NCBI RefSeq assembly: GCF_001975985.1
Contig: NZ_MTQF01000003.1
Span: 121,025-185,024, forward strand
Direction of reading: 5' to 3'
Source: [Flexibacter] sp. ATCC 35103
GTDB lineage: Bacteria; Bacteroidota; Bacteroidia; Flavobacteriales; Flavobacteriaceae
DNA: 64,000 bases
The notes below the pieces were generated by a model. It did not search any database. It saw only the letters and a list, made by a program, of their open reading frames with translations, and was not told the DNA's origin. Numbering within the stretch: the stretch's first letter is position 1; the number at the start of each line of letters is the position of its first letter. Made by a program: the position numbers and the translations under genes. Shown here piece by piece: positions 8,354 to 18,004 of this stretch.

Positions 8354-9598
8354 TTATTCCTGATCTTCAGAATCTTCTTCTTTTTCGATTGCATCTTTAT
8401 AATCCGGATACAAAAACTTATTATAAGGAAATCTTGTAATATGAATCTGGCGAACTGCTTCGTAGACTATTTCTCTAAATTCCTCAAAGTTTTCTTTTTG
8501 TGTAGCCGAAATAAACAAGGCTTTATTCTGACCTACATTACTCATCCAGGTTTGTTTCCATTCCTCAAGCGTGTAATGTCTTCTTGTTTTCTCTGTAATT
8601 AAATCATCTTCGTCAATTGTCAAATGTTTGTAGGCATCAATTTTATTAAAAACCATAATTGTTGGCTTATCATTACTCTTGATTTCTAATAAAGTTTGAT
8701 TTACAGATTCGATATGATCTTCAAAATCAGGATGCGAAATATCTACAACATGCAACAATAAATCAGCTTCACGAACCTCATCTAATGTACTTTTAAATGA
8801 ATCTACCAATTGAGTTGGCAGTTTTCTAATAAAACCTACAGTATCTGATAGCAAAAAAGGTAGATTTTTAATTACCACTTTTCGAACTGTTGTATCTAAT
8901 GTTGCGAATAATTTATTTTCAACAAAAACATCACTTTTACCTACAGCGTTCATCAATGTCGATTTACCAACATTTGTATAACCCACTAAAGCCACACGAA
9001 CCATAGCCCCACGATTACTGCGTTGAACACCCATTTGTTTGTCGATCGTTTTTATCTTGTCTTTTAAGAGTGCGATACGATCACGAACAATACGTCTGTC
9101 TGTTTCAATTTCAGTTTCTCCAGGTCCACGCATACCAATACCACCTTTTTGGCGCTCAAGGTGCGTCCACATACCAGAAAGTCTAGGCAATAAATACTGA
9201 CATTGAGCCAGCTCAACTTGCGTTCTTGCATAGGAAGTTTCGGCTCTTTGTGCAAAAATATCCAGAATAAGGTGCGTTCTGTCTAAGATTTTACAATCTA
9301 TAATTTTAGAGATATTTTTTTGTTGTGATGGTGATAATTCATCATCAAAGATTAAAGTCGATATGTCGTTTTCTTTTACAAAAAGATTGATTTCTTCTAT
9401 TTTCCCTGTTCCAACAAAAGTCTTCGGATTTGGGCGTTCCATTTTTTGCGAAAAGCGCTTAATAACTTCTCCTCCTGCGGTAAAAGTCAAAAACTCTAAT
9501 TCATCAAGATATTCATTAAGTTTTTCTTCACTTTGATTTTGAGTCACAATACCAACAATGGCAGTTCTTTCAAAATTTATAATTTCTTTTTCTAACAT
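8354..9598 (-). CDS. hflX: GTPase HflX
   Basis: A 414-residue ribosome-associated GTPase of the Obg-HflX class that splits stalled or heat-damaged ribosomes in other bacteria. The N-terminal HflX domain includes NPKTFVGTGK (about residues 57-66) and the GGIGMRGPGETEIETDRR linker (about 152-169). The G domain has the P-loop GYTNVGKST (206-214), DTVGF switch II and NKID for guanine specificity. A short acidic tail ends the protein. Confidence 0.95.
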   Translation of the reverse strand: MLEKEIINFERTAIVGIVTQNQSEEKLNEYLDELEFLTFTAGGEVIKRFSQKMERPNPKTFVGTGKIEEINLFVKENDISTLIFDDELSPSQQKNISKIIDCKILDRTHLILDIFAQRAETSYARTQVELAQCQYLLPRLSGMWTHLERQKGGIGMRGPGETEIETDRRIVRDRIALLKDKIKTIDKQMGVQRSNRGAMVRVALVGYTNVGKSTLMNAVGKSDVFVENKLFATLDTTVRKVVIKNLPFLLSDTVGFIRKLPTQLVDSFKSTLDEVREADLLLHVVDISHPDFEDHIESVNQTLLEIKSNDKPTIMVFNKIDAYKHLTIDEDDLITEKTRRHYTLEEWKQTWMSNVGQNKALFISATQKENFEEFREIVYEAVRQIHITRFPYNKFLYPDYKDAIEKEEDSEDQE

Positions 9599-9614
9599 AG
9601 CTTTGAATAAGGTG

Positions 9615-9622
9615 CAAATTTA
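9615..9622 (-). promoter_or_regulatory. hflX promoter, -7 element
   Basis: The minus-strand sequence TAAATTTG matches TAnnTTTG, 16 bp upstream of the hflX start codon. No clear -33 was found at standard spacing. Confidence 0.45.
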
Positions 9623-9786
9623 ATGATTTGTAAGGTACTAACGCTTATAGAATTTTGTTTTTAAGTTCTATTTAAGAAATTAGTCTTTTCTATAAAACAG
9701 AAAACCATCTAAAATCTAAGAATAATAAGAATTTAATCTCATATATATCTTAATTTTAAATGGTCTGAAATATTTTAAAAAGCGAT

Positions 9787-10653
9787 TTATTCGTAAATAA
9801 AAGTCTTTTCAGTTTTTACAATACCGTTTTCTTCAACTTGTGAACAAGAAATTGGATAGTTTAATTTATTGTATTTAAATTTTCTGCTCACAGCTACTAA
9901 AACAGCAGATGATGGACTAAAATTCATTTCGTTATTATACGATATTGCTTCAAAACTAAATTCATCTTCATGATAAGAAATCATTGGTACAATTACTTTA
10001 TAATTATCCCCAAATAAGCTCTGAACAATTAAAGCATCAACAGATTTTTTATCATCAAAAGTATATGTTTTAGATATTTTATCACCAACTAAACCTTTGT
10101 GTTTGGCAACATTATCATTGATATAAACGTATTCAATTTTACCAATTATTGCTTTGTTTCGATCTCTGGTAGTACGTCTTACAATGATACCGTTTTCGAC
10201 AATGTATTCAACATCATCAACAATATTCTGGTGATTTGTACTTTTTTTAGTGATTACTTTTACTCTTGCTCCTTCATATCCAAAAGTTACCGTTTTTGTG
10301 ATGTAATCGTTTCCTTCCTGATACTTTTTTACAAATTTTGTAATGTTATTGTCCGCATCATAGGAGTAGTTTACGACTTCTTTCCAGTCGCTTCCAACTT
10401 TGTCTTTTACGGTCATATCCAACAATCCTTTTGTATTGTAAAAAAAATGCTGAACGACATCTGAGGTCGTGATAGTTTGTATTTTTCCTTCTTTAAATAC
10501 AACGGTTTTATTTACAATTTCGCCGTCTTTAGAATTTTGGTAATTTGTTTTTACAATGTTGATTTGTTTTAATCTAACAGGAGCATTTTGATCCTGACTG
10601 TGCAACAAGCATGGAAAAACCATCATCATGATGGCAATAAAGTAGGTTTTCAT
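9787..10653 (-). CDS. Secreted protein with repeated beta-strand motifs, function unknown
   Basis: A 288-residue protein with a signal peptide ending near LLHSQD. The body carries recurring FYNTKGLLDMTVK / YSYDADNNITKFVKKY / FGYEGARVKV type strands, resembling the YD/RHS-like antiparallel repeats of many Bacteroidota surface proteins, but it is far too short to be an Rhs toxin. I chose ATG 10653 because signal peptidase features follow it directly, and the 14 extra codons upstream are not signal-like. It has no close operon partner. Confidence 0.75.
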   Translation of the reverse strand: MKTYFIAIMMMVFPCLLHSQDQNAPVRLKQINIVKTNYQNSKDGEIVNKTVVFKEGKIQTITTSDVVQHFFYNTKGLLDMTVKDKVGSDWKEVVNYSYDADNNITKFVKKYQEGNDYITKTVTFGYEGARVKVITKKSTNHQNIVDDVEYIVENGIIVRRTTRDRNKAIIGKIEYVYINDNVAKHKGLVGDKISKTYTFDDKKSVDALIVQSLFGDNYKVIVPMISYHEDEFSFEAISYNNEMNFSPSSAVLVAVSRKFKYNKLNYPISCSQVEENGIVKTEKTFIYE

Positions 10654-10789
10654 AGTTTTTGTATCAATTTGGGATGACCAAAATACAAAATTCAATTAAA
10701 TTTTAACAGTTTAAATCCTAAAAACAATTCACTATTAAATTATCACCTAAAAATCAGCACTTTAATTTAATTTTTAAAAATTCAATGGC

Positions 10790-12139
10790 TTATTTTTCTC
10801 CAAAAATTTTAACATCATCAACCATAAAAGCACCATTGAGTGTTTTGTCTTTACCTGATCCAATGTATTTAAATGCAATATGAATATTTCCGGAATAAGA
10901 TGATAAGTCAATTCCTCCTGAACTTATAAATTGACGTGTTGGTGTTGATAATGAAGGTAAATTTGCTTCTAATTTTGTCCATTTCGCTTTCGCGATATTT
11001 GATCCGTTAAAATTTTCTGATATATACACTTCAAGAGAATTTAAAGGAGAATCAACTTTCAAATCATGCTGAGCACTTCTAAAAGACAGCACTGCATTTT
11101 TATAACCATTCATATTGATTTTAGGAGTCACCAACCAGGCAATATTTTCGGCGGCTGTTGTACTCGTAGTATTGAACTCTGCATATCCATTTCCGGCATA
11201 CAGCATACTTTTCCATATTTTTGAAGCTTTCTCTACAATGTTACTCCAACCCGGCAGCGTGAAGTTTACATTATTCTTCACCGATTGAAAATCTTCAGCA
11301 AAAAACGGAACAGTTCTTTTTCCGTTCATTACCAAATCTTTTTCTGATCTGATCATCATTTGATAATCTGATCCAAATTTTGTCACTATTCCTCTCACTT
11401 TTCCGCTTCCCTGAGGAACAATATTATCTGCAAAACCAGCGTAACTGCTTGTTCTGAAAATAATTTGATTCCCTGTTTTATCGCGCAAATTCCAATTGGT
11501 TGCTCCTCCCACATTATTTGATTCTTCAAAATAATGACGACCAATTGCTTCTTCAGAAAACTGAACATCGGTTAACTCTATCAAAGTATTTAAACGATCA
11601 TCTTTTAATGCTTCTTCAATAGAAACGGACTTAACCAACTGGCTTTCATCAATAACAACACATGAAGCATTCAGAACATTTTTATAATCATTTTGCGATA
11701 CTCTTCCAATTGTTGGATCACCGGAATTACTCACATATAGGCTTCCCAGTCTTAAACTTCCAAAATATAGGTCTGTAAATTGATTTTTAAGTTTTATATA
11801 GACTTTGTTTCCAATACGAAAGTCAATATATGTATTCGAAACATCAACAGGAACACTAAATCCAATTGCTGGTATTTGATCAGTCGCTAATGTTTGAAAA
11901 GAAATCGCCTTAAAAAAATTACCACCTTCATCACTGGATACAACATAAGCTTCAATTACATCATTGAAACTATATTGTTTAGGTACTGAGCCGGAAAGAT
12001 CCTTCACTTTTTGAACTGTTTGATTTACTGCTAAATTAGGTTGTGTACATTCTAATTTTGGAATTTCAACTTCATTATTACAACTATAAAAAAGGAATGA
12101 CAGGAAAGCATGAAAGGTGATTAGTAATTTATTTTTCAT
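10790..12139 (-). CDS. DUF5689 lipoprotein with choice-of-anchor J-like domain
   Basis: A 449-residue surface lipoprotein. The signal peptide ends in LFYSC (Cys20), followed by a DUF5689 domain (about 35-270, OB-like strands such as YSFNDVIEAYVVSSDEGGNF). A jelly-roll choice-of-anchor J type module follows (about 275-449, with GWSNI, GNGYAEF and GAFMVDDVKIFG). It lies 21 bp downstream of a TonB-dependent receptor gene on the same strand. The pair is therefore likely an outer-membrane uptake complex in which this protein is the surface-exposed ligand-binding partner. The substrate is not evident. Confidence 0.88.
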   Translation of the reverse strand: MKNKLLITFHAFLSFLFYSCNNEVEIPKLECTQPNLAVNQTVQKVKDLSGSVPKQYSFNDVIEAYVVSSDEGGNFFKAISFQTLATDQIPAIGFSVPVDVSNTYIDFRIGNKVYIKLKNQFTDLYFGSLRLGSLYVSNSGDPTIGRVSQNDYKNVLNASCVVIDESQLVKSVSIEEALKDDRLNTLIELTDVQFSEEAIGRHYFEESNNVGGATNWNLRDKTGNQIIFRTSSYAGFADNIVPQGSGKVRGIVTKFGSDYQMMIRSEKDLVMNGKRTVPFFAEDFQSVKNNVNFTLPGWSNIVEKASKIWKSMLYAGNGYAEFNTTSTTAAENIAWLVTPKINMNGYKNAVLSFRSAQHDLKVDSPLNSLEVYISENFNGSNIAKAKWTKLEANLPSLSTPTRQFISSGGIDLSSYSGNIHIAFKYIGSGKDKTLNGAFMVDDVKIFGEK

Positions 12140-12160
12140 TATAATTTATGTTTTAAAAAT

Positions 12161-14998
12161 TTATAAACTGATAGTAAGATTCATGAAATATGTTCTTCCG
12201 TAACCATAAAAATATTTGGGACCAAATGATGGTGTTTCACTCGACACATCCTGATTAAGTGCCCTGAAATTAGCATTTCGGGCTTGTTCAAAACCTCCCG
12301 TTTTATAAGTAAGTCCCAGAACATTATTTATACTTGCAAAAAGTCCGATGTATTTTCCTGAAACACGCCAAGATTTACCTCCTGTAAGATTTAGTAATGA
12401 AATTGGATCAAATTTTTCTTGTTTTAATAAAGCTGCGGCCCGGTTCTCTGTAGCTTCAGGAAACACGAGACCACTAATTGGATTTTTATAGAAACGAGCT
12501 GTTCTGGCAATAGGCGAAACATCAATATAACTTTCGGTCATATAATTAATATTTGCTCCCAGCCACCAATATTTTGGATCTCTGTATTCTAATCCAAGCG
12601 AATAAGCCTGTTGTGGCATACCTGGTTGTTTATAGCTTTTAAGATAAGATTCTCCAAAATCAAAAGTGGTTTGTATATCTCCTTTCGCAGCGTTTGCATC
12701 GTTTGTAATCGAAACATTTGGATTACTATTATAGGTATAATTACCATAAGCAACAGATAAGGTTGTTTTTATGGTAGATGAAATTTGATATTCAAAACTT
12801 AATTCTGCTCCAATATTCTTCTTATCTAAATTTGTTAAAGTCTGACTTACAAATGCATCTGTATTATTATAGCTTGCCCCTCTGTCAAAAATTCCTTCTG
12901 CATAAAAGAAAGAAGTTTTAGTGCTGTTTTTTATCAACGTATAATAAATCGTTGTGCGAATTTTAAGTTTAGGGGAGCGAAAGACATAGTTACCTTCGGC
13001 ACTTGTGATATTTTCATTTTCAATTCCGTCAACAACTGAATTATTTAAACGGGAATTTGCAAAAGTATTTCGAAGGGATGGCGCTCTGGTAAGATGCATT
13101 CCGTTGAAAAAAAGCCATTGTTTTCCTGAAATTTTATAGGTGAATCCGCCTTTAAAACCAAAATTCTCGAAATTTACTTTCTGGCTTTTACCCAGAGAAC
13201 TTGTTGAATAAATTCCGTTTTGATACAAACCTTGTCTTTGATAATTTGAAATCGAATACGATTGTCCCACATAAAAATCGACCTTATTATAACTAAATTT
13301 AAACTGTGTAAAAGCATCAATTGTCGTAGCCAGCAAATTATAATTGTATCCGTAAATATCTCCTTTTTTAACCTGCCGATTTGGATTTTGTAAATCCGAT
13401 TGTGCCTGATCTCCACTATAAAAAGCATCAATATCTGTAAAATATTGACCTCCCAATAAATCTAAAAGATATTGAAATTGATGTGATTTCAGATTTCTAA
13501 ATGTCATTCCGCCATCAAAACTGCTATTGTCTGTTATTTGAATATTTAAGTTTGTATTGGCAGAAAAAGTTTTGTCATCTGTTCTATCTTCATACAAAAC
13601 ATAATGACTTTGTGAAGGTTGATACCCTATAATTTTTCCATTAGAATTTAATATTGGCTTCTGATTCGCCTGATAGATTTCATCCCATCTAATTTGAGGA
13701 TTTTCCAGAAATAGTCTTTTGTTTTGTTCTGCACTTACATAATCCGGAGTGAAATCTCCAGAAAGCTCTCCAATATCTTTTCCATAAAGCGAAGTATAAT
13801 ATCCGGGTAATTTTCGATAATAAACAGGATCAGGGCTATTTGCATTTTGGTAATCAATCGTGCTATTTCCTATTTTCCCAAACTGATACATTAGAGTCGA
13901 ATTAAGATTTGCTTTTTCATTTATCTTAAAATAATGATTTAGCATTGCTAAAGGCTCTTCGACGTTTTTTACTCTTGCATTTCGTTTTTCTCCATTTTGA
14001 TAACCCCAATATGAATTGTATTTTTCGTTGGTTAATTGTGTTACTTCATTTGTATTTGCTGAATTTTTCCCTCTGGAACTAGGGGTATAAAATCCTGTAA
14101 AATTTAAAGAATGTTTGTTGCTTAATTTCTTTTCCAAGCTAACAAAAAATGATTCTGCATTAAAATTGGTTCCTTCAAAATAACCTTCATTTCCTAATCG
14201 TTTCCCTGCTGAAATTACATACGCCCAACCTTTAGAATTCATTCCTGAAACATATGTACCATTGGCACGCCAGTTATAAGAGGTATTGCTTGCTGAAAAA
14301 GTAAGCCTTGCTCCTTTTCTATACGCCGAAGCACGGGTCGAAATTTGCTGTGTGCCCAATATCCCTCCAAAAGTGTAATTTGAAGCTGCTGCCCCAACAG
14401 AGAATTCCTGATTTCTAAGCACATCATTCAAACCTCCCCAATTACTCCATTGTGGCCTTCCGTCATAAATTTTATTCATGCTCATGCCATTGAGCATCAT
14501 AGTTCCGTTTTCACTGTCTAAACCCCGAACCCTAAACCTTGCCTGTCCCCAATTGAAAGCTGAAGATTGCATAAAAGCATCTTTTGAAGATTGCAAAAGT
14601 CCTGAAGTCATCTCTGATGAACTATTATCATCAGACAAATCGCTGTCTAACAATGTGATTAAAGCTGCAGGAATCTCCAGAGAAAAATTATCTTCTAATT
14701 GTAATATCCCGAGATTAACTTTTTGTTCAGAATTTGAATTTATTTTTAATAATAAATCTTTATATCCCTGACTATGTAATAGTAATAACTGTTCTCCTTG
14801 TATGGAAGAATGTAATTCAAATTTTCCGTTTGTATTGGTAAGTTGTGTAATAGAAGAATTCTGAATGCTTATCACAATATTTTCCAAAGGATTTTGTGTC
14901 TTTGCATCGATTACTATTCCTGAAAAAGTAGTTTCTTGTTGTGCAAAAGCAATTCCGAAAGACAATAAAATAAAAACAAGTGTGTATTTTTTTTCCAT
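12161..14998 (-). CDS. TonB-dependent receptor with carboxypeptidase-like N-terminal domain
   Basis: A 945-residue outer-membrane transporter. A signal peptide (to about residue 20, FAQQ) is followed by a carboxypeptidase-D regulatory-like beta-sandwich (about 22-110), then a plug with SAFNWGQARFRVRGLDSENG, and a 22-strand-type barrel ending in YFMNLTISL with a C-terminal hydrophobic residue pattern. It imports an unidentified ligand using TonB energy and pairs with the adjacent DUF5689 lipoprotein. ATG 14998 is preferred to an upstream ATG at 15022 because the signal peptide begins there. Confidence 0.93.
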   Translation of the reverse strand: MEKKYTLVFILLSFGIAFAQQETTFSGIVIDAKTQNPLENIVISIQNSSITQLTNTNGKFELHSSIQGEQLLLLHSQGYKDLLLKINSNSEQKVNLGILQLEDNFSLEIPAALITLLDSDLSDDNSSSEMTSGLLQSSKDAFMQSSAFNWGQARFRVRGLDSENGTMMLNGMSMNKIYDGRPQWSNWGGLNDVLRNQEFSVGAAASNYTFGGILGTQQISTRASAYRKGARLTFSASNTSYNWRANGTYVSGMNSKGWAYVISAGKRLGNEGYFEGTNFNAESFFVSLEKKLSNKHSLNFTGFYTPSSRGKNSANTNEVTQLTNEKYNSYWGYQNGEKRNARVKNVEEPLAMLNHYFKINEKANLNSTLMYQFGKIGNSTIDYQNANSPDPVYYRKLPGYYTSLYGKDIGELSGDFTPDYVSAEQNKRLFLENPQIRWDEIYQANQKPILNSNGKIIGYQPSQSHYVLYEDRTDDKTFSANTNLNIQITDNSSFDGGMTFRNLKSHQFQYLLDLLGGQYFTDIDAFYSGDQAQSDLQNPNRQVKKGDIYGYNYNLLATTIDAFTQFKFSYNKVDFYVGQSYSISNYQRQGLYQNGIYSTSSLGKSQKVNFENFGFKGGFTYKISGKQWLFFNGMHLTRAPSLRNTFANSRLNNSVVDGIENENITSAEGNYVFRSPKLKIRTTIYYTLIKNSTKTSFFYAEGIFDRGASYNNTDAFVSQTLTNLDKKNIGAELSFEYQISSTIKTTLSVAYGNYTYNSNPNVSITNDANAAKGDIQTTFDFGESYLKSYKQPGMPQQAYSLGLEYRDPKYWWLGANINYMTESYIDVSPIARTARFYKNPISGLVFPEATENRAAALLKQEKFDPISLLNLTGGKSWRVSGKYIGLFASINNVLGLTYKTGGFEQARNANFRALNQDVSSETPSFGPKYFYGYGRTYFMNLTISL

Positions 14999-15147
14999 GA
15001 AAAACCAATTTACTTTGATCAATAATTTTCAGATTAAATTGCTTTGGCTTTCAAAACATTTTAAATTGTTATATCAAAAGATAAAATTGGTCTTTGGAAA
15101 AGACTTATGGTATATTCAAAATCTATTATAGAATTGATTTCAAAAAT

Positions 15148-15155
15148 CAAATATA
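15148..15155 (-). promoter_or_regulatory. Possible -7 element for the TonB receptor operon
   Basis: TATATTTG on the minus strand lies 150 bp upstream of the receptor start, which would give a long leader. No -33 is seen at normal spacing, so this is tentative. The rest of the 15023-15299 gap is A+T-rich without clear genes. Confidence 0.3.
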
Positions 15156-15299
15156 GACAAAAAACAATAATAAAGTAATTTCTTGTTAAATTTTATTTAA
15201 TAAAAAAGCTTTATAACAGTTTCAGTTAATTAAAACTGACTTTAATTTGTCTTTATCATAAAATTTGCTCAATCTACAGACAAAAAAAGAATTTACTTT

Positions 15300-16565
15300 T
15301 TATTCCGTCGTTCTAATTTTAGAAACCATAAAGGCAATCAGTACACCAAAAATTCCGATAAAGGCAAAAGAGAACTGAAGTCCAAAACTTTCAGCAATAT
15401 GCCCAATAACCGGTGGTCCCATTAAAAAGCCCAAGAAACTTACGCTTGAAACAATTGTCAGCGCTTCTCCCGGAGGAACGGTTGGATTTTTCCCTGCCAT
15501 ACTATAAACTGTAGGAACAATTGTAGCGACTCCTAAACCTACAAGCATAAAAGCAATTGTACATGGTATAATATAAGGTAGAAAAACTGCGGTAAAAAGT
15601 CCGGCAGAAATCATGACACCACTAATTTGCATAACGCGTTCGCGGCCAAATTTATTAATCATTCCGTCGCCTAAAAATCTTCCGCTGGCCATCATAATCA
15701 TGAATGAAGTATATCCTAAGATTACTAAAGCTCCGGGCGCTTTTACGATGTCCTTGAAGTAAACGCCGCTCCAGTCAAACATTACACCCTCGCTCGCCAT
15801 ACTGCAAAAACCTATTACGCCAAGCCATATTAATGCGCTGTCCGGTTTTACAAAAAGCTTTTTCTTTTCAGAAGTTTTATGTTTTATTTTTTCTTTGGCT
15901 TTGACTAAAAATTGAAAATTGAAAGCAACCATTAATAATACAATTCCGCCAACAATTAAGAAATGATGAAAAGGTGTCAGTTTTAATGTTAACATTCCTA
16001 AACCAACCAAAGCCCCGGTAAATCCGGCAAAACTCCACATACCGTGAAAAGAAGACATAATTGTTCTCTTAAAAAGTACCTCAGTATAAACACCTTGTGT
16101 ATTAACAGCAATGTTCGCTAAATTTCCAAAAATTCCAAAAAGGAACAATCCCAATGATAATTTCAAGGCTGATGTGGCTAATCCTAAATTTGCCAAACAT
16201 AGAACATACATTATCAATGAGAAAACCAGAATTCTGTGACTACCAAACTTGGTAACCATCTTTCCTGAAAAAGGCATAATAATTAATTGTCCCATTGGAA
16301 GGGCAAAAAGAATTGACCCCAAATCACCTTCGGATAAATTTAGTGCACTTTTAATGTCCGGAATTCTACTCGCCCAGGTTGCAAAACTTAATCCCATTCC
16401 AAAATAAAACATTCCCACGGCAATGCGAATTCGGTTTAAATAAGAAGCTTTTGCTTCTCTGTAAACTTTCTTGATTTTACCTTTGGTTTGAAATAACGAT
16501 AGTGGATTGAAACTTATCAAAGTGATGCTTTTTAGATTTGATAGTATAAAAGTACTAAAAAGCAA
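15300..16565 (-). CDS. MFS transporter
   Basis: A hydrophobic protein of up to 421 residues with about 12 membrane segments. It has the MFS inter-helix motif region GKMVTKFGSHRILVFS (between TM2 and TM3) and its counterpart GDGMINKFGRERVMQISG in the second half. The overall pattern resembles the YbjJ/fucose-permease-like branch of sugar or drug transporters. The start is uncertain: the open frame begins at a TTG at 16565, and a second TTG at 16520 is equally possible. Conserved sequence begins near YLNRIRIAVGMFYFG. Substrate is unknown. Confidence 0.88.
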   Translation of the reverse strand: MLFSTFILSNLKSITLISFNPLSLFQTKGKIKKVYREAKASYLNRIRIAVGMFYFGMGLSFATWASRIPDIKSALNLSEGDLGSILFALPMGQLIIMPFSGKMVTKFGSHRILVFSLIMYVLCLANLGLATSALKLSLGLFLFGIFGNLANIAVNTQGVYTEVLFKRTIMSSFHGMWSFAGFTGALVGLGMLTLKLTPFHHFLIVGGIVLLMVAFNFQFLVKAKEKIKHKTSEKKKLFVKPDSALIWLGVIGFCSMASEGVMFDWSGVYFKDIVKAPGALVILGYTSFMIMMASGRFLGDGMINKFGRERVMQISGVMISAGLFTAVFLPYIIPCTIAFMLVGLGVATIVPTVYSMAGKNPTVPPGEALTIVSSVSFLGFLMGPPVIGHIAESFGLQFSFAFIGIFGVLIAFMVSKIRTTE

Positions 16566-16651
16566 CTTTATAGACTATAGAACCCTACTAGTTACTAAAT
16601 TTATAACGTTGTATGTTTATAAATTCTTTTTTGAAGGGGCAAAGTTTTTTT

Positions 16652-16690
16652 AAAGGTTCTAAAGTTCTGAGATACTAAGTTGCTAAGGTT
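16652..16690. repeat. Dispersed 'CTAAG' intergenic repeat, copy 1
   Basis: A run of degenerate units such as GATACTAAGTTGCTAAGG preceded by AAAGGTTCT. The same pattern occurs at 23245-23280 and 23469-23502, and inverted at 60156-60192. Confidence 0.6.
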
Positions 16691-16704
16691 TTTATTTGTT
16701 CGCA

Positions 16705-16731
16705 TAAAAAAAGACGCACTGCTGTGCGTCT
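16705..16731 (-). terminator. Rho-independent terminator after the Gfo/Idh gene
   Basis: AGACGCAC / GTGCGTCT stem (16712-16731) with a 4-nt loop, followed on the minus strand by a run of seven T. Confidence 0.75.
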
Positions 16732-16805
16732 CTAAAGAAATCTTCATATCTTTAAGATAAAACCCGCGAAAACCAATTTCATCCGTAAAACCATGTGCTA
16801 ACTTT

Positions 16806-17846
16806 CTAAAAATTAATAACTTTTTGCTGTGTATGGCTTGCAATGGCAGCTTCTATAATTTGCATTACTTTTACTCCGTCTTGTGCTGTAACTGGTTCTA
16901 TTTTGTTATTTGCAATTGAGTCATAAACGCCGTCAAAAAATGAAAAATAATTGCCCTGAAGTGTTGGGATTTTTTCTCTGATTTCTTTTCCGTCAATTTC
17001 AGTATGTAAAAGCCCTTTTAAGGTTTCAGATTCTGTTCCCCAGGATTCTAAGTTTGGTTTTTTACCAAGCTTTAAATCATCTTCCTGAACATCCCCGCGA
17101 GGTTTTAGAAAAGATCCTTTTTTACCATGAATGGTGTACGCAGGATTTGCTTCTCTAACAAAAAAACTTGCTTTTAGCCTAACTCTGAAATTTTCATAGA
17201 TTAACAATAAATCAATCCAGTCATCTACTAAGGAATTCTCTCTTGTATAACGAATATCTCCAAAAACCGATTTTGGAGAACCAAATAAACAAACAGCCTG
17301 ATCGATTAAATGCGGCCCTAAATCTTTTAGAATTCCAGCACCATCATTTACTGTTTCCTTATGTGCTTTTGGACTTAATAATGGATTGTATCTGTCAAAA
17401 TGAAATTCGGCTTCTACCAAATCTCCCAAAGTTCCTTCGTTAATTATTTTCTGAACGGTTTTAAAATCACTATCCCATCTCCTGTTTTGGAAAACAGCTA
17501 ATTTTAATCCTTTTTCTTTAGCAATTGCGCTTAACTCTTCGGCTTCAGCAACGGTTGTTGTAAATGCTTTTTCAACAACAGCATGTTTTCCTGCCAATAA
17601 AACTTTTTTTGCATATTCGAAATGGGTTCCAACAGGTGTATTTACAATTACCAAATCGACATCATCTGCCAATAAATCCTCAATAGAAGGATAACTTTTT
17701 ACAGATGGATAATCTGCCTGAATTAATTTTTTACTTCTTTCCCAAGAACCTAAAAGTTCAAATCCAGGGTGAATATCTAAAAACGGAGCATGAAAAACTT
17801 TTCCCGACATTCCGTATGATAATAGTGCTGTTTTTATTTTTTTCAT
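16806..17846 (-). CDS. Gfo/Idh/MocA family oxidoreductase
   Basis: A 346-residue NAD(P)-dependent dehydrogenase-like protein. The N-terminal Rossmann domain starts with TALLSYGMSGKVFHAPFL. The EKP-type catalytic motif appears as VVEKAFTT (about residue 93), with alanine in the proline position. The C-terminal alpha/beta domain carries DLGPHLIDQA. The family acts on sugars and inositols. The exact substrate is unknown. No signal peptide, so cytoplasmic. Confidence 0.92.
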   Translation of the reverse strand: MKKIKTALLSYGMSGKVFHAPFLDIHPGFELLGSWERSKKLIQADYPSVKSYPSIEDLLADDVDLVIVNTPVGTHFEYAKKVLLAGKHAVVEKAFTTTVAEAEELSAIAKEKGLKLAVFQNRRWDSDFKTVQKIINEGTLGDLVEAEFHFDRYNPLLSPKAHKETVNDGAGILKDLGPHLIDQAVCLFGSPKSVFGDIRYTRENSLVDDWIDLLLIYENFRVRLKASFFVREANPAYTIHGKKGSFLKPRGDVQEDDLKLGKKPNLESWGTESETLKGLLHTEIDGKEIREKIPTLQGNYFSFFDGVYDSIANNKIEPVTAQDGVKVMQIIEAAIASHTQQKVINF

Positions 17847-17864
17847 TTTGTATTATTTTGTTTT

Positions 17865-18000
17865 GCCACAGATTAAAAAAGATTATTTTTCGCCACGACC
17901 CGAGCGATAGCGAAGAGGCGAAGCAATTACACTAATTTTCGCGAATTATAATTTACAAAACTGAGTAAAAATTTGTGAAATTCGTGGCAACCTTTTTTTA
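17865..18000. repeat. Intergenic repeat-rich gap with GTGAAATTCGTGGC arm
   Basis: Between the Gfo/Idh and Old Yellow Enzyme genes, TTTTGCCACAGATT at the left and GTGAAATTCGTGGCAA at the right form imperfect arms of the same family seen near 6150 and 51361. No gene is visible. Confidence 0.5.
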
Positions 18001-18004
18001 TTGT

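Noticed and set aside
9787..10653. Rhs/YD-repeat toxin.
   Set aside because: The strands are YD-like in spacing, but the protein is only 288 residues, with no core domain, toxin tip or immunity gene.
16601..16843. An 80-codon minus-strand frame downstream of the Gfo/Idh gene.
   Set aside because: It overlaps the end of that gene in another frame and runs through its terminator and the CTAAG repeat.
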